Shown: positions 8,101 through 16,057 of the stretch, piece after piece | Numbering within the stretch: position 1 is the first letter of the stretch | How the letters are laid out: each line of letters opens with the position of its first letter | Assembly (NCBI GenBank): GCA_964580565.1 | Contig: CAZOLN010000023.1 | Span: 1-27,050 of the forward strand | Length of the DNA stretch: 27,050 bases | Direction: 5' to 3' | Origin: DUEL01 sp964580565 | GTDB taxonomy: Bacteria; Chloroflexota; Anaerolineae; B4-G1; DUEL01 | The notes under the pieces: model-generated | Databases searched by the model: none | What the model was told of the DNA's origin: nothing | Seen by the model: the letters and a program-made list of their open reading frames with translations, nothing else | Translations under genes and position numbers: made by a program

Positions 8101-8313
8101 TGGGCACGGGGGAACGACAACAGCGAGCAGGCCGCATGGCTGGCCGAGGCGGTCCGATTGAGCATCAACACCGGGATGGTGCGCTGCATCATCGTCTGGA
8201 ACATCGACTTCCCGCGGTTCGGATACGACCCGCAGGACGGCTACGCCATCGTCCGGCCCGACGGCTCCTGCCCGGCCTGCGACGCCCTGCACGCGGTCCT
8301 GGGGACGCGGTGA
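5107..8313 (+). CDS. Membrane-anchored multidomain glycoside hydrolase (GH18-like + NBR1-like Ig + clan GH-A)
   Basis: Product of 1068 residues. In order: an acidic Glu/Pro-rich cytoplasmic tail (1-60), one transmembrane helix (about 68-88), an unrecognised beta-rich region, and a GH18/YaaH-like barrel (about 305-560). Then come a TPTPTPTP linker (about 618-629), an NBR1-like Ig domain (about 641-744, with RLRNNGTCDWP) and a clan GH-A hydrolase domain (about 762-1068). The last domain has acid/base E853 in EVWNEPN and nucleophile E981 in FYTEMGY, so it is probably active. The GH18-like domain has LDYRGV (332-337) where the family has a D-x-E ending, with R335 replacing the catalytic Glu, so it is probably a binding module. 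The ATG at 5107 was chosen because GGAGG (5093-5097) precedes it by nine bases and the longer frame overlaps the promoter. It is the first gene of a three-gene operon. The substrate is unknown, likely an extracellular glycan. Confidence 0.85.
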   Translation: MEEHKVEAEGTEETKEPTPAEIEETTAETGPEPERVEEPEPETEEAPPTPSERWRGMTAALGWLREHWIYLVIAALVIVALLLPPISLPQRLGFGYTRLTADNPSTTLPDGGLTISLPPESEGGLCLKLAAVAPEEVNIGTAGSDLQAAAAALPQVLQPQGPFYTIHTCSRTTGPALVEVDLPDGIETPETLDLYGWTGEVWEWIGGTVDPDRGVATARVDELPRAIALVQTTPVVPAIGTTISQQDPPTLPEGLTEVALPGLYLGTDGLVLGEVITFEVEGVEPMPLLRNWREEEPLNTALLDDLLNDPAIQETHVQAIAAKVAGNGGVILDYRGVSVGQREAFSTFVADLADALHAEGLRLEVVVPAPTPSDDGWDGGGYDWTALGRAADALIFPLPDDPAAYGEDGEVASLLRWAVGQVNRYKLRIQVSALSADSDGETIQHVSLEEALAPFGHVQAPSQETLEPGEKVVFSLTGKVTNIVTDEDAGTYAIAYKADDGTDHTVWLGTPSFLARKLDWALRYHLGGAMIPDLLDEGNMPGIVDAVEAYRVAAGLPAPAHLEVTWKVEGPGASTSEETVTLEQPDFRWTAPEEPGTYTVSAAIADVSRGSVQVRIATPTPTPTPTPEPLSAAEAACMSAAFVTDVTVPDGTRFDNGEVFTKTWRLRNNGTCDWPESTVLAFVNGAQMGGPEHVEVGAVEAGETVDISVRLVAPQEPGRYTGLWALMVGATKIPGSEVTVVIQAGEVAAAPPPAAPAPVAGGSFELGGHVHNLSFPYASLMHYAGMTWAKTQVHYPNDATAIIQAAHANGFKIQLSALGKPEMVTQPGFEQNFANWVASLAAAGADAIEVWNEPNIDREWQSGYIDPAAYTRLLCTAYQAIKAANPNTLVISAAPAPTGFFGGCSPAGCDDKPWMEGMFNAGAANCMDYIGAHHNSGATSPSARTGHPADPGDHHHSWYFLPQTELYYNIFQGTRQLFYTEMGYASQEGVPPFSDMFGWARGNDNSEQAAWLAEAVRLSINTGMVRCIIVWNIDFPRFGYDPQDGYAIVRPDGSCPACDALHAVLGTR

Positions 8314-8327
8314 GAGAGGAGGCATAG

Positions 8328-9731
8328 ATGTCCGTTATGAACGGGGACCGCAAGGTCCGACAACGGTTCGCCATCGCCGTCGCCGTCTGGGTGGTCATCC
8401 TTCTGCTGGGGGCGTTCTGCGTCTGGTGGGGGTTCTTCGGGCCCGGGGCCGAGCCGGCCTCACCTCCCCCCTCTCCCACCCCCACCGAGCCCGGCGGCCT
8501 GGTCCCTCTCACCACGGCGACCCTCTCCGCCCAGGCGGTTCCCAACACGGTGCAACCAACGCCCACCGGAGGCGGTGAGCAATCCCCCGCCGCCACCCCG
8601 ACCCCCTCGGGACAGGCGGAGCAGGAGACGCCCACCCCCTCCTCCCAGCCGACCGTCCCCCCGCCGACCGATGAGGTGTTCGGCTACGGCATCGCTGCCG
8701 ACGGGTTGCCTCTACCCGACTACTTTATGGGACAGGTCGAGAGCCTGGGCATGGGCTGGGTTAAGCAGCAAGTGCAATGGGGGGATTTCGAACTCAGCCC
8801 CGGGCAGATGGACTGGAGCGGATACGACGCCGTGGTCAACGCGGCGAACCGGCGTGGTCTGCGGGTAATGCTCAGCGTGGTAGATGCCCCGCTGTGGAGC
8901 CGGTCCTACACGGATGCCAACCCCGAGGGCGCTCCTCCCGACGACCTGGCCCTCTTCGCGGACTTCCTTGGCCGACTGGTCGACCGGTACAAAGGCCGGG
9001 TCCACGCCATCGAGGTCTGGAACGAGCAGAACCTGGACCGGGAGTGGGACACCGCCGAGGGGGTCAACCCGGCCCGGTACGTCGAGATGCTGCGGCTGGC
9101 CTACCAGGCCATCAAGAGCCGCGACCCCAACATCATCGTCATCAGCGGGGCCCTCTCACCCGTCGGCGCGACGGCCACCGACCCCAACAACCCCTCCCGG
9201 ATCATCTATATGAACGACCGCCAGTACTTCCAGGAGATGGTCAACCTGGGCTTCCTGAGTTACGCCGACTGTGTAGGGGTCCATCACAACGGCTACAACA
9301 TCCCTCCCGACGTGCGCTGGAACGACCCCTACCGGGACGACACGGCCGTTTTCCGCGGCTTCTGGGACAACCCCGACATCAGTTGGTCCTTCCGCAGCAC
9401 GCTGGAGTGGTACAACCAGGCGGTCTCCGGAATGAAGCCGCTGTGCGTGACCGAGTTCGGATGGGCCTCGTCCGAGGGGCTGGGAGGCTATCCGCCCGGC
9501 TTCGAGTTCGCAATGGACAACACGCTGGAGGAGCAGGCGAAGTACGACGTGCAGGCGTTCCAGTTGATGCGGCAGTGGGGGTTCGTGCGGCTGGCGTTCC
9601 TCTGGAACCTGAACTACGCCAACACCGGCCCCCGCACCCCCGACGATCCGAACGCCCCGTACAGCCTGATCGACTACTACGGCGCGCCCCGCCCGGCCTT
9701 CTTCGCCGTCCAGGAGATGGAAAAACCATAG
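8328..9731 (+). CDS. Membrane-anchored clan GH-A glycoside hydrolase
   Basis: Product of 467 residues. There is an N-terminal transmembrane anchor (about 14-36), a Pro/Thr/Ser-rich linker to about residue 118, and then a (beta/alpha)8 hydrolase domain of the GH5/GH39 superfamily. Acid/base E233 is in EVWNEQN and nucleophile E376 in CVTEFGW. A Gln replaces the usual Pro in the WNEPN motif, but both carboxylates are kept, so it is probably catalytic. GGAGG lies five bases before the ATG at 8328, and the gene follows the previous one by 14 bases. It is a paralogue of both operon neighbours, sharing the NLDREW/NIDREW block after the acid/base. The substrate is not inferable. Confidence 0.85.
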   Translation: MSVMNGDRKVRQRFAIAVAVWVVILLLGAFCVWWGFFGPGAEPASPPPSPTPTEPGGLVPLTTATLSAQAVPNTVQPTPTGGGEQSPAATPTPSGQAEQETPTPSSQPTVPPPTDEVFGYGIAADGLPLPDYFMGQVESLGMGWVKQQVQWGDFELSPGQMDWSGYDAVVNAANRRGLRVMLSVVDAPLWSRSYTDANPEGAPPDDLALFADFLGRLVDRYKGRVHAIEVWNEQNLDREWDTAEGVNPARYVEMLRLAYQAIKSRDPNIIVISGALSPVGATATDPNNPSRIIYMNDRQYFQEMVNLGFLSYADCVGVHHNGYNIPPDVRWNDPYRDDTAVFRGFWDNPDISWSFRSTLEWYNQAVSGMKPLCVTEFGWASSEGLGGYPPGFEFAMDNTLEEQAKYDVQAFQLMRQWGFVRLAFLWNLNYANTGPRTPDDPNAPYSLIDYYGAPRPAFFAVQEMEKP

Positions 9732-9735
9732 ACCA

Positions 9736-11096
9736 ATGAGGGATTCCTTTCCTGTAAAGAGGAGCCCCCCCTACTGGATCGGCCTCATCGTGGGGCTCTG
9801 CATCCTGGGGGGGCTCCTCTTGTTGACACGGGCCGGGATCGGCGGGTTGGGGCCTGCGACCACCCCCACCCCTTCCCCTACCCCAATCCCTCCTACCCCC
9901 ACCTCCTGGCCTCGCACGCGGCTTCCCTCACCCGATTACGGGATGCAGGCGTTCCTCTGGTGGCACGTGAACACCGCCGAGCGGGACCTGCAACTCATTG
10001 AGGACGCCGGGTTCCGCTGGGTCAAGCAACTGGTCGCCTGGCGGGACATCGAGGGGACGGCTCGAAACGGCTTTGAGTGGTCCCGGACCGACTACATCGT
10101 CGAGCGGGCCCGCGCCCACAACCTGCGCATCCTGTTCCGCATCGACGGCCTCCCCCTCCCGGACTGGGTCGAGCCGCCCGCCGACCCGTCGATCCCGGTG
10201 CCCCCAGAAGCGTTCGCCCACCTCTGCGGCGCGCTGGCCGAGCGGTACCGAGGGCAAGTGCAGGCCTACCAAGTATGGAACGAACCCAACCTCTCCCGAG
10301 AGTGGGCCGGGCAGCCTCCCGACCCCGCCGGCTATGTCGAACTCCTCCGCGCCTGCTACGTCGCCATCAAGCAGGCCGACCCCGACGCGCTGGTCATCTC
10401 CGCAGGGCTGGCCCCCACCGGCACCGGCCCCCCGGAGGCGATGCCGGATACGGAGTTCCTGATCCAGATGTACGAGGCAGGGGCCAGTCCGTACTTCGAC
10501 CTGCTGGGGGTCCACGCACCCGGCTTCCGCGCCCCGCCGGAGACCTCCCCCGAGGAGGCAGCAGCCAACCCGGAGTACGGCGGGCAGCGGTTTTTCTGCT
10601 TCCGGCACGTGGAGGACCTGCGGGAGATCATGGTCCGCTACGGCGACGGGGACAAGCAAATAGCCATTCTGGAGATGGGCTGGACCACCGACCCCATCCA
10701 CCCCGACTATGCGTGGTTCGCCGTCACCGAGGAGCAGAAAGCCGACTACCTGGTCCGGGCTTTCCGGTACGCCCGCGAGCACTGGCGTCCGTGGATCGGG
10801 CCGATGTTCGTCTACACCATCGCCAATCCCTTCTGGACGCCGGACGACGAACAATACTGGTGGGCGATCACCGAACCCGGCTGGCCGGAGACCNNNNNNN
10901 NNNNNNNNNNNNNNNNNNNNNNNNNNNNNNNNNNNNNNNNNNNNNNNNNNNNNNNNNNNNNNNNNNNNNNNNNNNNNNNNNNNNNNNNNNNNNGCCGGAC
11001 GACGAACAATACTGGTGGGCGATCACCGAACCCGGCTGGCCGGAGACCCGCGTTCGTCCGGCATACGAGGCACTGAAGGAGATGGAGAAAGAGTAA
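9736..11096 (+). CDS. Membrane-anchored clan GH-A glycoside hydrolase (interrupted by an assembly gap)
   Basis: There is an N-terminal transmembrane anchor (about 12-33), a TPTPSPTP linker, and a GH-A barrel with acid/base E183 in QVWNEPN and nucleophile E313 in ILEMGW. As written, the gene contains 100 N (10894-10993) and changes frame across them. The 55 bases before the gap (10839-10893) reappear exactly after it (10994-11048). Treating them as one copy removes 155 bases and gives an open frame of 401 residues ending EALKEMEKE and TAA, so the real gene is almost certainly intact. It starts four bases behind the previous gene. It is the last gene of the operon and converges on the Chlor_Arch_YYY gene across a repeat array. 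Confidence 0.83.
10839..11048. other. Assembly gap with unmerged 55-base overlap
   Basis: The run of 100 N at 10894-10993 is flanked by identical 55-base segments (10839-10893 and 10994-11048). The identity and the restored reading frame after collapse indicate an unmerged contig end rather than a biological duplication. Confidence 0.92.
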
Positions 11097-11125
11097 GAAC
11101 GGCGAATCAACGAATCAGCGAACCT

Positions 11126-11197
11126 CCCAGTCACCCAATCACCCAATCACCCAATCACCCAATCACCCAGTCACCTAGTCACCCAGTCACCCAATCA
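11126..11197. repeat. Octamer tandem array (CCCARTCA), nine units
   Basis: Nine consecutive eight-base units vary around CCCAATCA or CCCAGTCA; one unit is CCTAGTCA. The last unit supplies the TGA stop (11197-11195) of the Chlor_Arch_YYY gene on the minus strand. With the degenerate sequence before it, it fills the spacer between two convergent genes. No terminator hairpin is apparent here. Confidence 0.92.
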
Positions 11198-14100
11198 CCG
11201 AACCACCTCATAGATCCGCACCCCCGCCCGATCATACACCGCACGAAGCATCCCCAGATCGACCATCTCGTCGAACTTGGCGAGCCCCTCGGGACTGTAG
11301 TAAAGCCGCTCGTAGGGGCCCACGTAGATGTACTGGACGTCGTACTGCCGGAGGATCTCCTCCGCCCGGAGCAGGTCCAGCGTCTCATAGCACTCGTTGA
11401 CATCCAGGTGACGCTGCTCCACCTTCATCCCCCCGGCGGCCATCCGCTGCTGCACCTGATGCCACCGCCACCCGACGACGGTCGGCAAGCCGGTGTAGAT
11501 CGAAACCCGGTTCCCCCAGAGGTACTCCCGCGCCCCCAGCCCCTCCAGGATCACCGGCGAACCTTCCACGTTCTCCTGGAGCCAGACGATCGCCTCGTAA
11601 TCCGGTCTCAGGTCCACCTCTCCCAGCACGTCCCATACCTGACCGTACCGCATATAGGCCATGCCGTCCAGCGTAGGGCCGGTAGCACGGGTGATCCGGT
11701 CCCGCACCCGGGCCGGGATAGACATCAGCGGGAAGAGCAGCGCGGAGAAGAACAGGACCGCCGCCGCTGCCGCCCACACCTGCTGCCATTCGACCTTCCA
11801 CGCCGCCACCCGTTCCGCCGCCCACACCGCCGCCGCCGCCGATCCCACCGCCAGCAGGGTCCATACCTGGTAGTAGAACTTGAAGACGGTGTTCATCCGC
11901 CCGATGTCCCCCTCCAGGACCACCACTTCCACCGCCAGCGTCAGCCCCATCGCCAGCGCCAGCCACAGCCAGATCAACCGTCGCTCCACCGGCTGCCCCT
12001 GCCGAAGCGCAACCACGACCGCCAACCCACCGACCGGCACAGCGACGAGGGCGATCGGGACGCCGAGGAAGAGCAGAATCGCGGTGAGGGAGAGCAGTCC
12101 TCCCGCCAGCACCGCCACCGCCGTCCGTTTCCCCCGATCCCGGATCCCCACCGCCGCCCGAGCCATCGTCCGGACCTCGGGGAGCAACAAGGTCAGAAGG
12201 ATAAAGAGAAAGTGCCCAAGGTGGAAGAGGTATAGACGCAGGGGGGTCCGTACCCCCTCCCAAGGGTAGAACCGCGTGTAGGCGATCACGTAGTGGCGGA
12301 TGTAGGGCGCGAACAGCAGGAGGCTGCCCCCCAGCAGGGCCGCCGCCCGCCACAAGAAAGCCCCCACGTCCCGCCAGGTCGGCCGTTCTTCCTCCAGCGT
12401 CCCCACCGCCAGGCCCAACCACCCCACCAGCAGGTACGTGGGGTAGTCCCATGTGTTGGCTGCCCGCAGGCAGCCGACGAGCAACCCGCCCAGCACCAGC
12501 CCTCCCACCGACGGACGTCGCCGCCTGGCCCAATCCAGGGCCAACCCCAGCATTACCAAGGTGTAGGGCAGCGCCAGCATATGGGCGTGAAGGTCGCCGT
12601 ACAGGAACGTGAAGGAGGGGAACTCCGTGATCGGCCCCACCCCCATCGGGTCGGCCGGATACATCCGGGTGGGATCCCAGTAGGGGGTCTCGGGCCGGAA
12701 CGGCAAGGGAGCCCCCTTCACCACAAGCCAAAAGCCTCGCAACGCCTGGACCAGTTCGGCAAAGCCGGGGATGGTGCTCTCGAACGGCGGCTCCCCCGCC
12801 ACGATCCGGAAGCCATCGATCAGCAGCCGCACCTCGCCCAGGTTGCCCAGAATGAGAAGCAAGAGAACGGCCAGGAGACCGGCGGTATACGCTCGATCGG
12901 ACGGCCTCTCACGCCCAACCAAGTTGAAGGCCACGCAGAACGCGGCCCCGCCCGTCAGGGCGTAGAACAGGGAGAGGGCCAGGTTGTAAGCGACGGACGG
13001 CATCACCCCCAGCAACTTGGAAAGGGTGCTCACTAAGACAAAGCCGAAGTAGTAGTAGTTGATGTACCCGCCAGCGAACCAGGGGTCGTAGGGGGGGAAC
13101 CAGGTAGATTTGATGACCGCGTTGAGATAGGCGAAGTCCATCGGCTTTTCCCCTCCCACGACCGGATGCCACAGGTCGGGGTTGAGGAGCCGGATCCATG
13201 TCCAGAAACCGAACAGGACCAGGAAGAGAGCCTCGTATACCGCCACGGTCCGCCAGCGCTGGCGGAGGAAACGGGAGAGATCCCCCCATTGCCACCACGC
13301 GGCGAGGCCGCCCGCCAGCACCAGCACGCCCACCGAGACGAGGATCGTACCTCGGGTGTTCGGCAGGATCCGCAGGCTAGCCATCAGCCAGGTAAGGTAG
13401 GAGACGAATAGCAGCCCCAACGTCCGGCTGAAGCCGTACCCCCGATCGGCCAGCCTCGGGAAGAGGACGAACAGCAGGGGGAAAGCCAACCAGCCCAACG
13501 CCGCCGCCGCCCCGTACCAGGCCAGCGCAGCAAGGAACCAGGATCGGTTGAGAGGGCTCTCCCGGTCGAACATCTCCGACCACGTGCCGCCTGCCCGCTG
13601 CTGTGCCCAGGTCTGCGGGTCGAACACCGGCTCGTGCACCCCGCGGGTAGCCTGGCGGGGCGTCACCCAGACCACCTGCTCGAGGAGCGAGGGAGGCAGC
13701 AGGGCCTCCGCCCGCGCCCGCGAGTAGGCCGCCGTCTTCCGGAAGATGAGCACCCGCGGGTGGTCGTACACGCTGAAGGCCTCCTCCGCCGGAGGCATCG
13801 GCACCGAGACGGGAGCCGCCCGATACCGGTACGCCGCCTCAGGAACGGGGAACGGCTCCTCCGTGTCCGGGAACTGGAAGGGGCCGAGGGCCGGGTAGGA
13901 GGTGAAGTCGGCCACCAACTCGAACCCCAGGTCGCCGCTGAAGAGCGCCCGGTAATAGGCAATGGTCAACGGATACCGGGTCGGCAACCGCGGGATGGAG
14001 GCGTAGAGCCGATTGCTGCCGATGATGATGTAATCCGCCTCGTCCAGCCAGTTCAACAGGCTCTCCCGCTTCTCCAGCGTGTCGTCGTGGTACAACTGCA

Positions 14101-16057
14101 ACGTGCCGTCGGAACTGGAGGAGAGACCCTGGTACATCCCCCCGAAGGGATCCTTCCCGTCCACCCGCAGCGGCGGTGCCCAGTCCCAGTGCTCCGTCGC
14201 CAGGACCGAGGTGAACAACTGGATCGGCCCGTCCTCTATGACCTCGATCACCAAATAGTAGGTCGTGTCGGCCTGAAGCAACGTTGAGGTCATAGGGAAA
14301 ACGTAGGCTTCTCCCTTGCGACCACCAGGCGGTTCGATCTGCTGGGTCAACTCCGCCAGCCGTTCCTGGCCCGCCGGGTCCGTGGCGACCGCCACCCGTA
14401 CCCTCTCCGGTTCCGGATCAGCCTGCGGATCGACCACGTGGTTGAGAGTGACCGCCGTGAGCACAAACCCGGACCCGTTCCCTCCATCGCCGGGGGTCTG
14501 AAAGGGGACGACGAGCGGGGCATCCTCATCGCAGAAAACGCCCGGCGGGATCGTCACCTGCACACGCGCCTCTCCACCCGACGTCCCCAGATGGACGGTC
14601 GCTGCGGTGGGCACGTTCTCGAAGATCCAACGGGAGGCGGCGACCCGGGTGTGGGGACGGGCATACACCGAGGAGAAGGCCAGCGCCCAGAGGAGCGCGC
14701 CAACGGTCGCCACGCCTCCCACCGCCAAACCCCAACGGCGCTCTTTCCGCCCCTTCTCCCACAGGCGGACCGTCAACCAGCCCACCAGCAGCAGGAAGGC
14801 AGGGTACACCGGCAGCAGATAACGCATCGATTTGACCCACTGGGTGCCCTGGTAGAGGAAGTATCCCGTCGCCCAGACCCACACCAGCCCCACCGCAACC
14901 GCTTCTTTGCCGGGAGGTTCTAAAGAAAACCACAGAGACGCAGAGGACGCAGAGTTTTCGTCTTTATGGCTTTCACGACCGTTTCTCTGTGCCTCCGTGG
15001 TGAGATCGTGCGCGCGTCTGGCGGCGATGGCCCAGCGGAGCCCCGCGATGCCGACGGCCGCCCACGCCGCCCAGGCCACCAGCCCCAGGGGGAGCCCCAG
15101 CCCCCAGAAGACCATGTTGACCCAGGGGAAGACCAGCGGCGTCCGGTTCGTCCACTGGTGGCCCGGATAGGTATCCACCTTGCCGGACATCAGGCTGCGG
15201 ATCTCCGCCATATTTCTCACCCACTGCTCGTTGGGGAGCAGGCCGAAGAACCCCGGGCCGGTGAAGGCGTACGGTTGGGCGATGCGAAAGGCTACGAGCG
15301 AGAGCAATCCAGCCAGAACCACACGGGCCGCAACCGCCCTCCACGACACGGCGCCAACGGGGGAGCGGGGAGCGTACCACCATCCCCACGCCACCCCAGC
15401 CAACCCCACCAGCAGCCCCAACGGCCACACGCTGATCTTGCAGGCAACCCCCAACCCGGTCGTCAGGCCCGCCAGCAGGAAGGCCCCCCACCCACCGGTC
15501 TGTACGGCGCGGACCACCAGGTACAGCGTCGCGGCGACGAAGAAATTGGCGAAGGCGTCCACCGTGTAGAAGTGAGCCTGCTGGATAGGCAACACGGCCA
15601 TCGCGTAGAGCAACGCACCCAGCAAGCCGGCCCAGCGAGAGCCCAGACGGCGCCCGGCGAGAAAGACGAAGAACACGCTCCCCAGATCGAAGAGGGCCGC
15701 CAACGCGCGCCCTACCATCCGGGCATCGGGACCGCCCCCCCAGGGAGAGAGGAACGAGATCTCCGGCAATTTCTCCAACCCCTCCAGCACCGCGCGGGTG
15801 ACGAAGAGGGGGAACGTCCCGTACACAAAGAACCCGTACCCCCGATTGTATGGATTCAACGGCGAGTTCGCCGTGTCCAAATAGAGGGACAACCGATCCG
15901 GGAGCCGTACCGCCGCCGTCACCTGGCGCAGGAACTCCTCGTCGGGATGGATCGGCTGGCCCTCCCCCCAACCCAGCCCCGAAAATCGGAACGCCGCGCC
16001 GATCAGGAGAACACCCACCAGTAACAGCGATACGTCCAGACGTCGGAACCCTCTCAC
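11195..16057 (-). CDS. Giant membrane protein: GT39-like half fused to Chlor_Arch_YYY (DUF2298) half
   Basis: Product of 1620 residues with many hydrophobic segments. The N-terminal half resembles a GT-C glycosyltransferase (GT39/ArnT type), with the acidic pair D39-E40 in HPDEEF after the first helix. It carries a long soluble stretch around residues 460-800. The C-terminal half (from about 880) has the Chlor_Arch_YYY marks INYYYFG (999-1005, Y1001-1003) and GDLHAHM. The function of that family is not known; I infer transfer of a sugar from a lipid carrier at the membrane. The GTG at 16057 overlaps the previous stop in a GTGA arrangement. Residues about 353-377 are encoded by an inserted palindromic repeat, and the stop codon comes from an octamer array. 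It is the last gene of the methyltransferase-glycosyltransferase operon. Confidence 0.85.
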   Translation of the reverse strand: MRGFRRLDVSLLLVGVLLIGAAFRFSGLGWGEGQPIHPDEEFLRQVTAAVRLPDRLSLYLDTANSPLNPYNRGYGFFVYGTFPLFVTRAVLEGLEKLPEISFLSPWGGGPDARMVGRALAALFDLGSVFFVFLAGRRLGSRWAGLLGALLYAMAVLPIQQAHFYTVDAFANFFVAATLYLVVRAVQTGGWGAFLLAGLTTGLGVACKISVWPLGLLVGLAGVAWGWWYAPRSPVGAVSWRAVAARVVLAGLLSLVAFRIAQPYAFTGPGFFGLLPNEQWVRNMAEIRSLMSGKVDTYPGHQWTNRTPLVFPWVNMVFWGLGLPLGLVAWAAWAAVGIAGLRWAIAARRAHDLTTEAQRNGRESHKDENSASSASLWFSLEPPGKEAVAVGLVWVWATGYFLYQGTQWVKSMRYLLPVYPAFLLLVGWLTVRLWEKGRKERRWGLAVGGVATVGALLWALAFSSVYARPHTRVAASRWIFENVPTAATVHLGTSGGEARVQVTIPPGVFCDEDAPLVVPFQTPGDGGNGSGFVLTAVTLNHVVDPQADPEPERVRVAVATDPAGQERLAELTQQIEPPGGRKGEAYVFPMTSTLLQADTTYYLVIEVIEDGPIQLFTSVLATEHWDWAPPLRVDGKDPFGGMYQGLSSSSDGTLQLYHDDTLEKRESLLNWLDEADYIIIGSNRLYASIPRLPTRYPLTIAYYRALFSGDLGFELVADFTSYPALGPFQFPDTEEPFPVPEAAYRYRAAPVSVPMPPAEEAFSVYDHPRVLIFRKTAAYSRARAEALLPPSLLEQVVWVTPRQATRGVHEPVFDPQTWAQQRAGGTWSEMFDRESPLNRSWFLAALAWYGAAAALGWLAFPLLFVLFPRLADRGYGFSRTLGLLFVSYLTWLMASLRILPNTRGTILVSVGVLVLAGGLAAWWQWGDLSRFLRQRWRTVAVYEALFLVLFGFWTWIRLLNPDLWHPVVGGEKPMDFAYLNAVIKSTWFPPYDPWFAGGYINYYYFGFVLVSTLSKLLGVMPSVAYNLALSLFYALTGGAAFCVAFNLVGRERPSDRAYTAGLLAVLLLLILGNLGEVRLLIDGFRIVAGEPPFESTIPGFAELVQALRGFWLVVKGAPLPFRPETPYWDPTRMYPADPMGVGPITEFPSFTFLYGDLHAHMLALPYTLVMLGLALDWARRRRPSVGGLVLGGLLVGCLRAANTWDYPTYLLVGWLGLAVGTLEEERPTWRDVGAFLWRAAALLGGSLLLFAPYIRHYVIAYTRFYPWEGVRTPLRLYLFHLGHFLFILLTLLLPEVRTMARAAVGIRDRGKRTAVAVLAGGLLSLTAILLFLGVPIALVAVPVGGLAVVVALRQGQPVERRLIWLWLALAMGLTLAVEVVVLEGDIGRMNTVFKFYYQVWTLLAVGSAAAAVWAAERVAAWKVEWQQVWAAAAAVLFFSALLFPLMSIPARVRDRITRATGPTLDGMAYMRYGQVWDVLGEVDLRPDYEAIVWLQENVEGSPVILEGLGAREYLWGNRVSIYTGLPTVVGWRWHQVQQRMAAGGMKVEQRHLDVNECYETLDLLRAEEILRQYDVQYIYVGPYERLYYSPEGLAKFDEMVDLGMLRAVYDRAGVRIYEVVR
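14929..15001. repeat. Dispersed palindromic repeat, copy 3 (inside a gene)
   Basis: The left arm ACCACAGAGACGCAGAG (14929-14945) and the right arm CTCTGTGCCTCCGTGGT (14985-15001) are imperfect inverted copies, with 14 of 17 positions matching. The left arm continues to 14954. The element is read in frame by the giant membrane protein as a hydrophilic segment starting TTEAQRNGRESHKDE, unlike its surroundings. Related copies lie at 1213-1261 and 1699-1725. Confidence 0.8.

Noticed and set aside
10839..11048. Biological tandem duplication at the end of the third hydrolase gene
   Set aside because: The copies are exactly 55 bases, flank an N run, and merging them restores the frame. This is the signature of unjoined contigs.
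11126..11197. Possible CRISPR array
   Set aside because: Units are eight bases with no spacers between them; it is a simple tandem array. The heptamer arrays were dismissed as CRISPR for the same reason.
10709..12235. Plus-strand frame crossing the N gap and running antisense into the Chlor_Arch_YYY gene
   Set aside because: It depends on the arbitrary length of the N run and on repeat translation, and has no recognisable motif.
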